64,000 nt of DNA from Gonatopus flavifemur (taxonomy: Eukaryota; Arthropoda; Insecta; Hymenoptera; Dryinidae): assembly GCA_018340375.1 (NCBI GenBank), contig JAFFJZ010000052.1, positions 806,001-870,000 on the forward strand, written 5' to 3'. This document shows, in pieces, positions 11,475-23,201 of the stretch. Within the stretch, counting starts at the first letter, position 1. Every line of letters begins with the position of its first letter. Under the pieces are notes generated by a model. The model ran no database searches. It was not told the DNA's origin and worked only from the letters and a program-made list of their open reading frames with translations. Made by a program: the position numbers and the translations under genes.

Positions 11475-12108
11475 AGTTAATGTTCTATTTCATATATTAT
11501 AAGAAATGTTTTGATGAAAGTTTAAATGTATTTTGTGTTTGTTAAAAAAATGAATAATGAGAGTAAACTAAAGTGCCGTGAGGAGTTGGAAAAATCTGTT
11601 TTCTGTGAAAAACTTGGATATCTGAACTTCATTGAGCGGTAGCGATTCAACGCCGGTCGAAACTTCCCTTGTAGCGGCCTAAAAAGTGGTGGGAATGAAA
11701 GTGCTTCCGAAAATTCTAGGAAAATTCTGACATGTAGTAAACATTGAAACGAAACGTTTTCTCCCTTAACAATTTTCAGTGTAGTCAACAGTTTCGGAGT
11801 TATACCACTTTTTCGAAAAAGTCACTTTTTTCACAAAAAATGGCATAACTCGGGACCAAAAAATCGTAGCAACAAAAACCAAAAATCATTTCAGAGCTAA
11901 ATCCATGTTCTATCCAACGATCAAGATCACTTTTTTGTGCACTGATCGCCCAACAAAAAACCTGAGTTTGAAAATTGAAAAAAAAATTCGATAATCATCA
12001 TCTTTTCAAGTGAATTTTTTTGATAGGAAAATGAAGATATAAGAAAAATGTGGATATACATTTTGAAGGGCAGACTTCGCCCTTCAAGCTGGTTTTTAGT
12101 TCTTCAAC

Positions 12109-12672
12109 ATTCACAAAGTTTCTCAATCGAGTGAAAAACCGATGAGTCCCTTCCCATGTATCCCCGGATATCTGAATTGTTCAAAATGCGAGCGAAGCGA
12201 GCACATGTGGGCTACGATTCATTCAAAATGAGCGAAGCGAATTTTGAAGGGGGTCGGATCCCTCTGGTTTAATCCCCGTTAATTGAATTATTTATCATAA
12301 AAAAAAATTCATTTATCATTTTCGACTGAAAAATGAATGCATCGTATATATGAGTACTTCTCAAACACACATCTGTGAATAACAAAACTTCCATCCGATT
12401 GACGGCTTGATTTTCATCAATTTGTTCATAAATGAATTGGACTCTTACTCGCTTTTTCCGAACAAAATGCACTTCTCTTATGTTTTCGGGTACGTTGAAT
12501 ACGGATCTGCGCTCAGAAATATATATTTCTTATTTCCCTTCCGCTCTTCTCCAACAGATTCATAAATAAACAATTTTTCTTCCAATCCGGCCAAAACTAA
12601 GCTGCTTGTCTGCTCGAGATCCTCAAATCGCCACATTTCTCACTCAAAGCCTGATAATTATCGTTTTTGCAT
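12109..12672. other. Intergenic, no gene seen
   Basis: AT-rich sequence with a small repeated phrase (gagcgaagcgag/gagcgaagcgaa near 12188-12240, followed by a gaagg motif). The minus-strand frame at 12269-12472 has no recognisable features. Confidence 0.5.
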
Positions 12673-13003
12673 CTACCCAATCAGAAATTTACAACAGGCG
12701 CAGTACTGCACCAGTACTAGCCAATACTGGCAGGGGACTGGCATTTGTCTGGAATGATAACGCTTCTCAGTACTGGGGATTGAGTACTGATGCCATTCGC
12801 AATCAGTGCAGGGCCAGTACTGGTTTAGTACCCGGCCGGTATTAAGTTCTCAGTACTGGTTTATCAGTACAGGCATATTACTGTATTTTTATGTATCCAG
12901 TACTGATCCCGTCCGTGTTGACCAAGTGTTGGAGACCCAATACTGGCACTGTACTGCACCTGTTGTCAACATTGGCATATTACAGATTTTTTTTATTGGG
13001 TAG
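12673..13003. mobile_element. Short element packed with AGTACT motifs
   Basis: Imperfect inverted ends (ctacccaatcagaaattt... and its counterpart ending attgggtag at 13003) enclose about ten variants of the palindrome-like motif cagtactg, for example at 12690, 12702, 12769, 12822 and 12855. The inner arms also match (acaacaggcgcagtac versus gtactgcacctgttgt). There is no coding capacity. The family is not recognised. Confidence 0.65.
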
Positions 13004-13113
13004 TCCTGAGGATATTCTCCCTATATCACACGGGTTTTCATTCCAAGATGGAATTTTTGGAGTATAGCGTGTACATGATTCATAACGAATTGATTTTTTC
13101 CACTCGTTTTCTC

Positions 13114-15189
13114 CAGGGCTGTGGAGTCGGAGTCGAGGAGTCGTGGAATGATGGATTGAGTCGAAAGTCTCCGACTCCTCTTTCGACTCCTTAAAAAAAA
13201 AGTTAGTTTTCATGAAAGTACGTTAAACAAACATTACGAGAACGTCCTGTAGTATATGAAAAGAACGTTTTCAGAACGTGTTTAGCTGCATTAAAAGTGA
13301 AAATGCTCCAAACATTGGAAATATATGCTTTTGGGGGTTAAGACTTGCAGAACCTAGGCTATGTTTTTAAAACATTCAGAGAACTTCGTGTGCTGTTTGG
13401 AATACGTTTTCATTTCTTTGGCTCATTTTTTCAAATACACATATTCAATCTTCTCAGGTGAATCTCAGGTGCATCAGTTGAGAGATGAAATTTGCATGCT
13501 AAAAATTTTTTTCAATTTTTCTCCAACACAAACGAGGAATCCATATTCTAATTCATGGACAATGTATTTTCACACCTTGATTCGAAGTTCAAAGTGTAAT
13601 GTTTCGAAATCAAATGCATAGAATTCTCTGTTGACATAAATAAGGTGAATACAAAAATGAGAGTAGGAATTGATGTGTTTGTTTTCATAATCTGTTTGGT
13701 AAGAAGGTGCTATAATTCTTTATATCAATGGAACTATAAAGGTATGAGAATGGAGAAAGGGAGTCATAGGAAATCTCTAAGTGGGAATGTAACGTGCCCG
13801 TAAAACTGAGATCATTCAAAGAATTGATTCTTATCAAAATGAAATTTTTCCAATGAGAAGTGTACAAATTTCAAATTAGCCGTTGCAGACTCAAATGATT
13901 CTAAATAAGTTCGAATCATATCTTTGATCAGAGATTTGCACTATCAATCGTTCTGAATGATTCCGTTTCTGCAGGGAGAGCTGAGGTTGTTGCAGCACTG
14001 AAATCCCATATATACGGCATAGGAGTTGAGAAAGAATTCTTAAGAATTCATATTGAATTCATCCGACCCCAATTGAATCCTCTGCGCACTCTTTCTGAAC
14101 TGATTTGCTGTATGAGATTTCTCTCTCTTTTTATCAGTATTACAAGTTCGCAATAAAGACGAAAGTTTCAAATGAAAGATAAGTCCGTAATTATTACCTA
14201 ATTATTCAAAAAGCTCCATACTGCTCATTTCCAACGAATCTTGCTATCACTCCATGCTGATTTGCTTAATAGATTTATTGTCATTACCAGAACGGAAATC
14301 GTTTTAGAGTTGTTTGAGAATCATTCGCAGATTGCGTTGATTCATTGATGTTATTGGAGATCTGACAGATTTACAAACACTAAACAAAATATCGGGAGTT
14401 TTTCCTCACTTTAATGGCGGATTCCATCCCCTGGTTGTGGAAGAATTGTTTTTCCATCAAACATAGGGAATTTTTCCTCCATTTTGAGGAACTATTCCGT
14501 TTTTTGGGTGTTGAATCCTTCAAAAAGTAAGGGCAAACTCTACCAAATCAGGATGTCAAGTTCCCTATTAATGGTGGAAAATTTTTGGTGAAATATTCCA
14601 CATTTATTTTTTACAGTGAAGAATGAAAACATTCAGAAACAAAATATTTTTGATTTATTTATTTTTGTGCTCATTATATTTTGGAATAATCAAGAAACGT
14701 GCTTTTCCATCCACCCTGTTGGTTCTAATTGTTCAATAAGCTGCTGCATATAAAAGCATACAAATATATGTACTGCATCAAATCAACGGTTCATGAATGG
14801 AAGTTTTGGAGAAAATCCTTCGTCGAAAGTTGTTGACGGAGTTTTTTCTAACATTTTGAATATTTATATCTGTTGAACAATGTTGATGGGAGAAATAATT
14901 CATGCATAAAATTTGGAAATAGGACATTAAAATTAGTTACGACTTGGAATTCTGTTATATTGTTTGCATTTTAGCCTCGACATATTTAGCAAATCAAACT
15001 TCAATAATATATCACTCAATAAAACATTGAAACACAGGTCGAAAAACCTCGATAACGAATAATGTCTATCTTATGTCCAAGTTTGGTTCTTTTGAAATTT
15101 GTATTCATGGAAATAAACACTAGAGCCGGAGTCGGAAATTTTAAGTGGTCCGGAGTCGGCTGTGTGAAAGCTTCGACTCCGCAGCCCTG
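13114..15189. mobile_element. Non-autonomous hAT element, 2.08 kb
   Basis: The left end cagggctgtggagtcgg and the reversed right end cagggctgcggagtcg form inverted ends rich in gactcc. The 8-base sequence gttttctc lies directly outside both ends (13106-13113 and 15190-15197), a perfect target duplication of hAT length. The 1.9-kb interior has no transposase; frames such as 13361-13621 show no hAT features. The CAGGG start also fits hAT. Confidence 0.9.
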
Positions 15190-15649
15190 GTTTTCTCAAC
15201 ACCTTGTGGTAAAGTGATCGGTGCGTACGTTCCCGTGATTCCCCCACCACTATACATGAATACATCTAGTAGTACGTCTGGTAATCAGCCAAGAATCATC
15301 TGATCATGAAATGAATCACGGTTTATGCCTCTGCAAAATATTTCGATGTTAATTTGAAAAGTATGAGTGAATAATTCAAATGTTAATTTTAAACAAATTC
15401 TGTGGAAACGAATAAAGTGGATTCGCAGTAAGGGTGTATTTGAATAAAAATCCTCTTTGTTCCTTTCAATCTTTCAGATTGTACATTGTGTGGGCCTCTT
15501 CTTGTGACAAATTTTTGTAGTTCTTAGTACTGAAATTTGCACCAACTGCTATGCCCGAATACCAACCGTATATTAGCTCTTCTATCGTCACCCTTAGCCC
15601 GTCACCTCCCCCTGTACCTGCGTGGACCCTAATGAAATCATTTCATCCG
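15190..15649. other. Intergenic, no gene seen
   Basis: No convincing coding frame or repeat. Confidence 0.5.
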
Positions 15650-15895
15650 CAGTATTCTCAGATTGGACTCGCAAACCTTACACACACAGATGCGGTTGTA
15701 CGTACGGGTGGAAAGGGAGAGGATATGATTGCGCGCGCAACCTAGCATGCTTTTTCTCTTGCTCTCTTGTCAATTATCCAATGAGCAATGGAGAAAGCAT
15801 GTGAGGTTGCGCGCGCAATCATATCCTCTTCCTTTTCACACGTACGTCCGACTGCATCTGTGTGTAACGTTTGCGAGTCCAATCTGAGAATACTG
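15650..15895. mobile_element. Hairpin MITE, 246 bp
   Basis: The arms starting cagtattctcagattgga and ending in its reverse pair over about 100 bases each, including gcgcgcgcaac...gttgcgcgcgc, around a short centre near 15765. The open frames across it are palindrome by-products. The right end abuts the target duplication of the next MITE. No clear duplication of its own is visible. Confidence 0.8.
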
Positions 15896-15901
15896 GTGAT
15901 T

Positions 15902-16129
15902 CCAGGGGGCATCAACTCAATAATGAAATTTTCACAACTATCTCTAGCACCGCTGTACGGGACACCACTGGAATATTTTACATATATTCACTAATACAAA
16001 TTCTGATATGTCTATAATCAGTTGATCAATTGTGTTGGTAAATATATGTCAAATTATTTCCAGTAGTCTCCCGTACGGCGGTGCTAAAGTCACTTCTAAA
16101 AAATTCATTGTTGAGTTGATGCCCCCTGG
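15902..16129. mobile_element. MITE with CCAGGGGGCATCAACTCAA ends
   Basis: Inverted ends ccagggggcatcaactcaa/ttgagttgatgccccctgg. The inner arms also pair (agcaccgctgtacggga against tcccgtacggcggtgct). GTGATT flanks both sides (15896-15901 and 16130-16135), a target duplication of at least six bases. Length 228. Confidence 0.85.
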
Positions 16130-16404
16130 GTGATTTGTGCGAAAATTTTGGTAATAGCCAGACGTTCTATGTGTGTCTTGTATTTCTTCACTACCCCACG
16201 CGAAGAGAGAAACGACGGACCAATTCTTTTCCACTTATATATCCACTATTATATATATTTTCCACTTATCATTTCCACTGATATAACCACGAAACAATTG
16301 CAAGAACGTATGGGATTTTTTCACGTGTTACGTTGAATGATCGCATAAAGTCATAGATATGACATTTGCGGCGTTAGAGAATGACCTTCAAAATCGAATG
16401 GAGT

Positions 16405-17879
16405 AGAACCTGAGGAACCATAGATAACAGAAGAAATTCTCGATTTGATTAATAAAAGGAGGAAATGCAAGAATAAGAGTAGCGAACATGACCAGCAGAC
16501 ATACAAGGCACTGCACAGTGAATAGTGGAACTTAAAGTGATCCCGAATATCAACTCAAAAATGCAGCCAAAAGTAGCGCCTATTCCAACTGAAAGTAAGC
16601 AATGAAAAAGACTGAATTCCAGTCAATTCCATCTTACTTTGGAAATTAAGATGGAATTCTATCTTAATTCCAAAGTAAGATGGAATTGACTGGAATTCAG
16701 TCTTTTTCATTGCTTACTTTCAGTTGGAATAGGCGCTACTTTTGGCTGCATTTTTAAGCTGATATTCGGGATCACTTTAAGTTTCACTTTTTACTGTGTG
16801 AGGAATAAAATAATGAGAGAATCAAGGAAAGCAAAAGAACAATGGTTAGAGGAAAAATGTCAGGATATAGAAGCAAAATTACATTTAGGGAAAATAGATG
16901 ACAAAAATTATATACAGGAGAATAGAGAATAAAATAGAGAGTAGATTAGCGGAAGATCAGTTCGGTTTTAGGAAAAATAGGGGAACGCGGAAAGCAATAT
17001 TAACACTCAGAACAGTAGTAGAGAAAAGTCTAGAGTTGAAAAAGTCTGTGTATGTAGGTTTTGTAGATATACAAAAAGCATTCGATAATGTTGATTGGGA
17101 GAAGATGTTCACGATTTTGAAAAAGGTAGGAATTAATTTCAAGGATAGTAGAATAATATATGAATTATATAATAATCAAACCGCAATAATAGAAATAGAG
17201 GGCCAAAAAGGAGAAGCACTAATTGAAAGAGGGGTGAGACAAGGATGCTCACTATCGCCATTGATTTTCAATTTGGATGTAGAAGAAGCGACGAACGAAG
17301 TGAAGGAGCAATTGCAATTGAAATTACAGATTCAAGGTGGGAATGTAAGCATGCTGAGATTTTCGGATGACATGGCTATATGAGCTACGAGTGGTGCTGA
17401 GCTAGGAAATACTCTCAATACGATAAAAACAATATCACTAGAGAACTATTGTATGAATGTAAATGAGGACAAAACAAAATTCATGATTTGTGCAACAGCG
17501 AGTATCAAGGAGAATGAAAATCAAAATAGATGCAGAGACAATTCAGCAAGTGAAAGAATTTCAATATCTAGGAAGCATAATTACAGAAGACGATGAAAGC
17601 GAGAGAGATATAAGAACAAGAATAGCACAAGGAAAACAGGCCTTCCACCAAAAGAAACAGTTGCTGTGTTCTAGGAATATTAGCTTAGCAGTAAGGAAGA
17701 AATTCTTGAAGAGTCACGTTTGGAGCACAGCATTATATGGTCGCGAAACTTGGACAATTGGAAAAACAGACCAACGAAGACTCGGAGCTTTTGAAATGTG
17801 GTCTTACAGAAGGATGCTTAGAATAAAGTGGATAGAGAAAGTAAAAAATGAAGAAGTAATTGAGGAGGTAAATGTTTAA
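16405..17879 (+). pseudogene. LINE (non-LTR retrotransposon) reverse transcriptase remains
   Basis: Reverse transcriptase of a non-LTR retrotransposon, which copies its RNA at the insertion site. A leading segment at 16405-16513 and its continuation after 16800 (ESRKAKEQWLEEKC) are separated by a hairpin MITE. The core reads EDQFGFRKNRGT, then VDIQKAFDNVDW (first catalytic Asp), RGVRQGCSLSPL and FSDDMAI (near 17363, with Ser in place of the usual Ala). A stop follows at 17381. The C-terminal part resumes at 17490-17879 with the typical EFQYLGS, RIAQGKQAFHQKK and LYGRETWT motifs. No endonuclease domain is present. The clade was not resolved. Confidence 0.9.
16514..16798. mobile_element. Near-perfect hairpin MITE inside the LINE
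   Basis: Arms of about 130 bases (cacagtgaatagtggaactt... and its reverse) are almost identical and meet at a short centre near 16650. It splits the LINE coding sequence, which gives relative age: LINE first, MITE later. Confidence 0.88.
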
Positions 17880-18338
17880 GTATTTTGTTAATTGAAAACA
17901 AACATGTATTTATTTGGTAACGAGCGGCAACTGACTCGATTGCTCAGTGGTGCCGTCTACCACCATAATGAGCGGCTTCGGCAGTGAGTGAAGAGAATAG
18001 CACCAGTGATGCCAGGAAAAACGGTGCGGACCGAAAAATCAGCCCCTCCATTGTTCACACAATAACACGTTCGTATACGTGTGACTCACATGTATACGAA
18101 AGTTTCATCGTGTGCGCGGTAGAGGGGCTGATTTTTCGGTCCACACCGTCTTCCCTAGCATCACTGAATAGCACGCATTTTATCATTCCGCGTTCTGATA
18201 CGCTGCGTTTCGGTCAGTATCTTAACTGTCCAATACAACTGTACAATAATGTATTCCTTTCTGTTTGTTCATTTGGAACAAATTTGCTAATGAATACAAA
18301 TAAAAGTAAACATTGAAAAACAAATAAATTCATTAACA
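17872..18338 (+). repeat. Probable 5' LTR of the second BEL element
   Basis: It begins TGTTTAAGTA directly after the LINE and ends near attaaca, followed by ttaagtggtccttcggctcg, a sequence of the kind found just inside BEL 5' LTRs. aataaaa is present near 18299. Because the 3' LTR is missing, the ends are inferred from these features and from the similar TGTTTGATAG of the first BEL element. Confidence 0.5.
18004..18165. mobile_element. hAT-type MITE, 162 bp, in the BEL LTR
   Basis: The ends cagtgatgccagg and cctagcatcactg are inverted, and the inner arms carry ggaccgaaaaatcagcccctc and its reverse. The 8-base aatagcac lies perfectly duplicated at 17996-18003 and 18166-18173. Length and duplication fit hAT. 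Confidence 0.92.
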
Positions 18339-19265
18339 TTAAGTGGTCCTTCGGCTCGAATGAGTTTATACTTTCTCAAATATCGATGAGGAGGTAAACG
18401 CGTCGGTTTGGACGCCATATTGGCACGTTGTCGGTTCATCGGTGAACGAAGTTTATCGTGCACACGCAAGTTAATTATGAATCATAATCTATTCTTCCAA
18501 ATTGAATAACATGGATTCAATTTGTGGCAATAACAAAAGAAATAAACCAGTGTCTGTGTGAATACAAAATTCACTTGTGAAAAGTGTTTCCGACTTGACA
18601 GAAGTCATAGTTTGGAATTCTCGATAAAATTGTTATCGAAATATTAAAACATTCGTGGAGTGCCAAAAACCTGACGCAGACGGGCGTAAACAATTTTGGT
18701 TATAAAGTGAATCAAATAAAAGAAAGATTCGCCAAAGACTTGATGATCGATTGGCACTACTTTTCGTTGGCGTAATACACGCATACGAATATTACATGGA
18801 GTGCACGTGTGAGTAAGCTGCGCGTTCATTTGGAGAATATCACGTACAAATTTCTCAATTGGGATTTGTGAATACATCATCGATCACGGTTCAATACTTG
18901 GCGACATATTGGCATCATCCAGTAGTATTTCTTCCTTCGGCAACTTTCTTCATTAACAACGATTCAGACGAGATCTTCTTCATCGACGGACGTACAGATA
19001 ACTCTCGTAAGCAGTTGACACCGAATCGCGTCGTTCTTATATATTTACTCATAGAATCTCTTTCAGGGTGAGTTATTCAAATTTCAATTCTAATGTGCGT
19101 AATGTATTTGGATTGAACAAATCTTGTTTATGAATGTAAAGTGAAATAACTTATTATCGTATGATATTACAGGAGAGTATATTATAATTATTCATAATTC
19201 CGTTAATTTTCCTCACTTTTCACTTGTGATTTCTTTGATCGATTGATCCAACTCGAGAAGAAAAA
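18339..19265 (+). other. BEL leader region
   Basis: The stretch between the presumed LTR end and gag has no convincing coding frame. It would hold the primer-binding site and packaging sequence; neither can be placed precisely. Confidence 0.45.
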
Positions 19266-20639
19266 ATGGCATCTAGAGTTAAAGGGTTGATAAAGAGGAG
19301 GGGTTTATTGAAGAAACGCCTCACCGCTTTTAGTAGTTATTTAACAAACCTCCAAGGTTCACATGAAGATGTAAACAATCTTGAAGAGGTAGTATTGATA
19401 GAATTGCAAAGTCGTCTAGATAAACATGAAAATTTATTCAATGAGTTTAACGCATTTCAAGAAGAGTTGGAATATTCAATTGAAAATGAAGATGAGCAGA
19501 TTTTAGAAAGAGAAAGCTTTGAAAATGTTTATTATACGCTTCTGTCTGTGTGTAAGGAGATTTTGGATGTTAATAAAGCAGATGATCGGGATTCTCACTC
19601 TGCATTTGGTTCTGTAAGAACTTCACAACCACAGCCTCCACAGCCGCAAGTAGATCAGACACCACTAGCAAACGTAAGGTTGCCACAAATACATCTTCCA
19701 AAGTTCGATGGGTCTTATGAAAAATGGCTGGAGTTCAAGAACACCTTTGAATCGTTGATCCATAGTAACACGAGATTAGATGAAACACAAAAGTTTCATT
19801 ATCTTCGCGCTTCTACAGAGGGGACAGCTAACAGGGTGGTCAACTCGGTTCAGTTTGCGGGCCATAATTATCAGGTAGCTTGGGATCTGCTTTGTAACAG
19901 ATTTACAAATAAACGTTTGCTATTAAAGAATCATTTTAAATCACTATCATCGACATCATCTCCCCAAAACGAGTCTTCGGAAGGTTTACACAAAATTTCT
20001 GATAGTTTATTAAAACATTCACAAGCTCTTGAAGCCCTAAAATTACCAAGAAATCGATGGTGGGAACAATTGATGATATATTTGTACGCGAATAAATTTG
20101 ATACGGTTACTCATCGCGAATGGGGAGAGCACAAATGTGAAAATGAATTCCCCACCATGGATGAATTCAAATCATTCATTTCCAATAAAGCAGATTTGCT
20201 AGAAACTATAGATTTGAATCAAGACAGCAAACGGAAACAGTCAGTAAAATCAAATGTACAGAAGTCCTTCGTAACGACTAACAATATCTCCTGTGCCTTA
20301 TGCCGAAAATCTCATGGTATTGTAAATTGTAGTCTGTTTTTGAAACTATCTGCTCATGATCGGTTAAAAAAAGTGCGGAAATTGAAGCTTTGTGTGAATT
20401 GTTTGAAGCCTGGTCATATTAGCAAACATTGTAGATCGGGTAGTTGTCGAAAGTGTCTGGCTAAGCACAACACGTTATTGCATTTGGAGGGGAGGTCTAA
20501 TGCGGAAGAGAATATCAATGAAGGTCAGGAAATGACACCCTCAACAACAGGTCAATGTTCAAATTCAGTGACATCTATGCAACCGAATAGTTCGAATACA
20601 AGTTGTAACTTTTCAAGGGTTCATAATGTTCTATTATAA
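19266..20639 (+). CDS. BEL/Pao gag
   Basis: Structural protein of the retroelement particle, 457 codons. ATG at 19266 gives a start MASRVKGLIKRRG. Residues 1-110 are charged and helical. Around residue 145 the phrase LPKFDGSYEKWLEFKNTFE is the typical BEL/Pao retropepsin-leader (DUF1759-type) motif. Near the C-terminus are Cys-rich knuckles: CALCRKSHGIVNCSLF, then CVNCLKPGHISKHC and CRKCLAKHNTLLH. The frame ends at a TAA at 20637. In BEL elements gag and pol are normally one frame, so this stop probably breaks the polyprotein. The coding sequence is otherwise open, without frameshift. Confidence 0.93.
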   Translation: MASRVKGLIKRRGLLKKRLTAFSSYLTNLQGSHEDVNNLEEVVLIELQSRLDKHENLFNEFNAFQEELEYSIENEDEQILERESFENVYYTLLSVCKEILDVNKADDRDSHSAFGSVRTSQPQPPQPQVDQTPLANVRLPQIHLPKFDGSYEKWLEFKNTFESLIHSNTRLDETQKFHYLRASTEGTANRVVNSVQFAGHNYQVAWDLLCNRFTNKRLLLKNHFKSLSSTSSPQNESSEGLHKISDSLLKHSQALEALKLPRNRWWEQLMIYLYANKFDTVTHREWGEHKCENEFPTMDEFKSFISNKADLLETIDLNQDSKRKQSVKSNVQKSFVTTNNISCALCRKSHGIVNCSLFLKLSAHDRLKKVRKLKLCVNCLKPGHISKHCRSGSCRKCLAKHNTLLHLEGRSNAEENINEGQEMTPSTTGQCSNSVTSMQPNSSNTSCNFSRVHNVLL

Positions 20640-23201
20640 TTATCAACAGCGTTGGTCCAATTAAGAGATTTGAAGGGTTTCCCGCATGTCTGCCGAGCTC
20701 TTCTAGATTCAGGGTCGCAGTCTCACTTCATAACCTCTGAACTGTGCGACAAATTTAACTCGAAAAGGGATGATGTGTGTATTTCTGTGATATACTGATG
20801 GTTTCGGAAATTAAACACAGGTGTTCAATCAGTTTCGAATCTTGTTCTCAAGACTTCGAGAAAACAATTAATTGTCTAGTTGTGCCTAATATTTCATCCA
20901 AATTGCTGAGTAACGCAATCAGAATTCCGAATTTCAAAATACCTATTCATCTAAGGTCAGCAGACCCAGATTTCCATATACCTGGAAAAATTAACATGTT
21001 GTTGGGTGCTGAAATATTCTCCGAATTATCATCTGTGGGTCAAGTAAACTTGGGACCGGGACAGCCCACTTTACAGAAAACTCGTTTAGGATGTGTTGTT
21101 TCAGGACCCATGAGTATAGTTAGAAAGAACAATGGACTCAACTGTCATTTTAGCAAAACAATCGATATTCAAAGACAATTGGCGCAATTCTGGGAAGTTG
21201 AGGAACGTTACCATTCAAAGCCCATGCTGTCCGATGATGAGGTTAGATGTGAACAGATATTTGTTAACACTACAAAACGGGAATTGGATGGAAGATTTTT
21301 GGTAATTATACCTTTGAAGGGAGCAGTCACTACATTGGGTGAGTCAGAATCATTAGCATTGAAGAGGTTCTTACCCTTAGAATCTAGACTACAGAAAAAT
21401 CCTCGCTTGAAGTCAATGTACAAAGAGTTCATGGATGAATATAAACAATTAGGACTTATGTCAAGGGTCAAACAAGATAAACATAGTCAGATTCAATTCT
21501 TCATGCCGCATCACGGAGTGCTACGAGAAAATAGTTCATCGACAAAGCTCCGAGTAGTTTTCGACGGATCTGCCAAATCTGATTCTGGTCGTTCGTTCAA
21601 TGATATTTAGTTGGCGGAGCCTACAATTCAAGACGATTTGTTGTCTATTCTATTGCGTTTTCGAAAACATAGCGTGGTTATATGTGCGGATATCGCCAAA
21701 ATGTATCGCATGATAAATGTTCAGCCTGACCGAAGATCTTTACAAAAAATATTATAGAGGTCTGATCCGACTCAGCCAATAGAAGAATATAATTTGAACA
21801 CCGTTACATATGGAACGGCTTCAGCGCCCTTTTTGGCCGTCCGTTGTTTGAAGCAACTAGCAATAGAAAATGTTGACGCATATCCAGAGGCCTGTGAACG
21901 GATATCTCATGATTTCTATGTAGATGACATGCTCACAGAAGCCAATACAGCGGAAGAGGCAATCAAACTTTGCTCAGAATATCTTTAATTTTGGAAACGG
22001 GTTCTTTCAAATTACGTAAATGGTTATCAAATAGTGTTGACGTTCTACGAGGCATTAAAGCAGTTGGTAATTTGTCGGATAACCTATTGTTTGGCGATCA
22101 AGAAAGGTCCAAGACTTTAGGTCTATACTGGTCATCCACGTCAGACGTACTGATGTTTTCAATATCACCACCGGTGGTTTCAGGTTCGGTAACTAAGCGA
22201 TCTATCCTATCAGAAATATCCCAGATTTTTGGTTCTTTGGGATTGTTAAGCCCAATCATAATAATCGCGGAAATATTATTGCAGAGATTGTGGCAACATA
22301 ACTTATCTTGGGACGAAGCGTTACCATTAAGCTTAGACATGAAATGGAGACAACTCAGAGGACAACTCATGGAATTAAACAAATTACAGATTCCTCGAAG
22401 AGTGTTATGCGAAACACCGTCGAACATCGAACTTCACGGATTTGCTGATGCATCCAAGGATGCGTATGGTGCATGTATTTTCGTTCGAAGCACAAACGTG
22501 ACTGAAGAAGTAATTCGAACTTCTTTGCTTTGTGCAAAATCAAGAGTCTCACCAATGAACCATTAACCATTCCCAGATTGGAGCTGTCTGCCGCATTAGT
22601 GCTGGCACAACTATTGGATAAAGTGAAACGTTCGTTGCAATTGAATACTGATAGGATATTTCTTTGGACTGACTCTAGTGGGGTACTTTCCTGGATAAAA
22701 ACTCCACCTCATATGTTGCAAGTTTTCGTCGGCAATAGGGTGTCACAAATTCAAGCTCTGACCAATGTTAAGGATTGGCATCATGTCAGAAGCCAAGATA
22801 ACCCTGCCGATCATGTATCTCGTGACGTTGATCCTATCTCATTGAGGAGGTTGTCCATCTGGTGGAATGGTCCCGAATAGTTGTCATTTAAAGAAGAACT
22901 ATGGCCTAATTTTGAACCTCATGTAGTGGAGAAAATTCCAGAACTGAAAAGGCAAACCACTGCTTTCACCACTGTAGAAACAGGGACATCATTTCCATTC
23001 GACAGATTTTCCAATCTGAGTCGCTTAATTCGTACAGTAGCTTATTATTTTCGATTCGTTTCGAATTGCAGAGATTCCAAAGCACGATTGATTGGATGTT
23101 TGACTGCAAGAGAAATTGATGTGGCCGTAAATTCTGTAATCAAATTATCCCAAAGAGAATCTTTCGAAAAGGAGATTTCGTTGTTGAAGGGAGATAAGCA
23201 G
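20640..23201 (+). pseudogene. BEL/Pao pol: protease, reverse transcriptase, RNase H (broken)
   Basis: Polyprotein region in pieces. The protease active site reads ALLDSGSQSHFI near 20697. The reverse transcriptase includes LRVVFDGSAKSDSGRS near 21550, a premature TAG at 21608, DIAKMYRMI near 21690 and the YVDDML active site near 21919. The RNase H-like part has FADASKDAYGACIF near 22440 and WTDSSGVLSWI near 22665. Breaks occur near 20800, at 21608, around 21750, around 21985, around 22550 and at the TAG of 22878. The pre-integrase segment runs into the foldback element at 23202. The product is not functional. Confidence 0.92.

Larger units (their letters stand above)
9416..12108 (+). mobile_element. 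Tc1-type transposon with long inverted repeats, decayed
   Basis: The left end cactaccgcccaatgaagtt follows a TA at 9414-9415 and resembles the ends of the intact Tc1-type element at 50511. From about 9506 to 10020 the sequence is repeated inverted at about 11590-12107 (ccagcttgaag...cccttcaaaatgtatatcc, then atcagtgcacaaaa, then aaaagtgactttttc). The outermost 90 bases of the right arm are missing or too diverged to see. The transposase remnant lies between the arms. Confidence 0.85.

Noticed and set aside
15640..15903. Eight-base target duplication for the hairpin MITE
   Set aside because: The flanks ttcatccg and gtgattcc do not match.
15551..15994. Three overlapping frames
   Set aside because: By-products of the hairpin MITE at 15650-15895.
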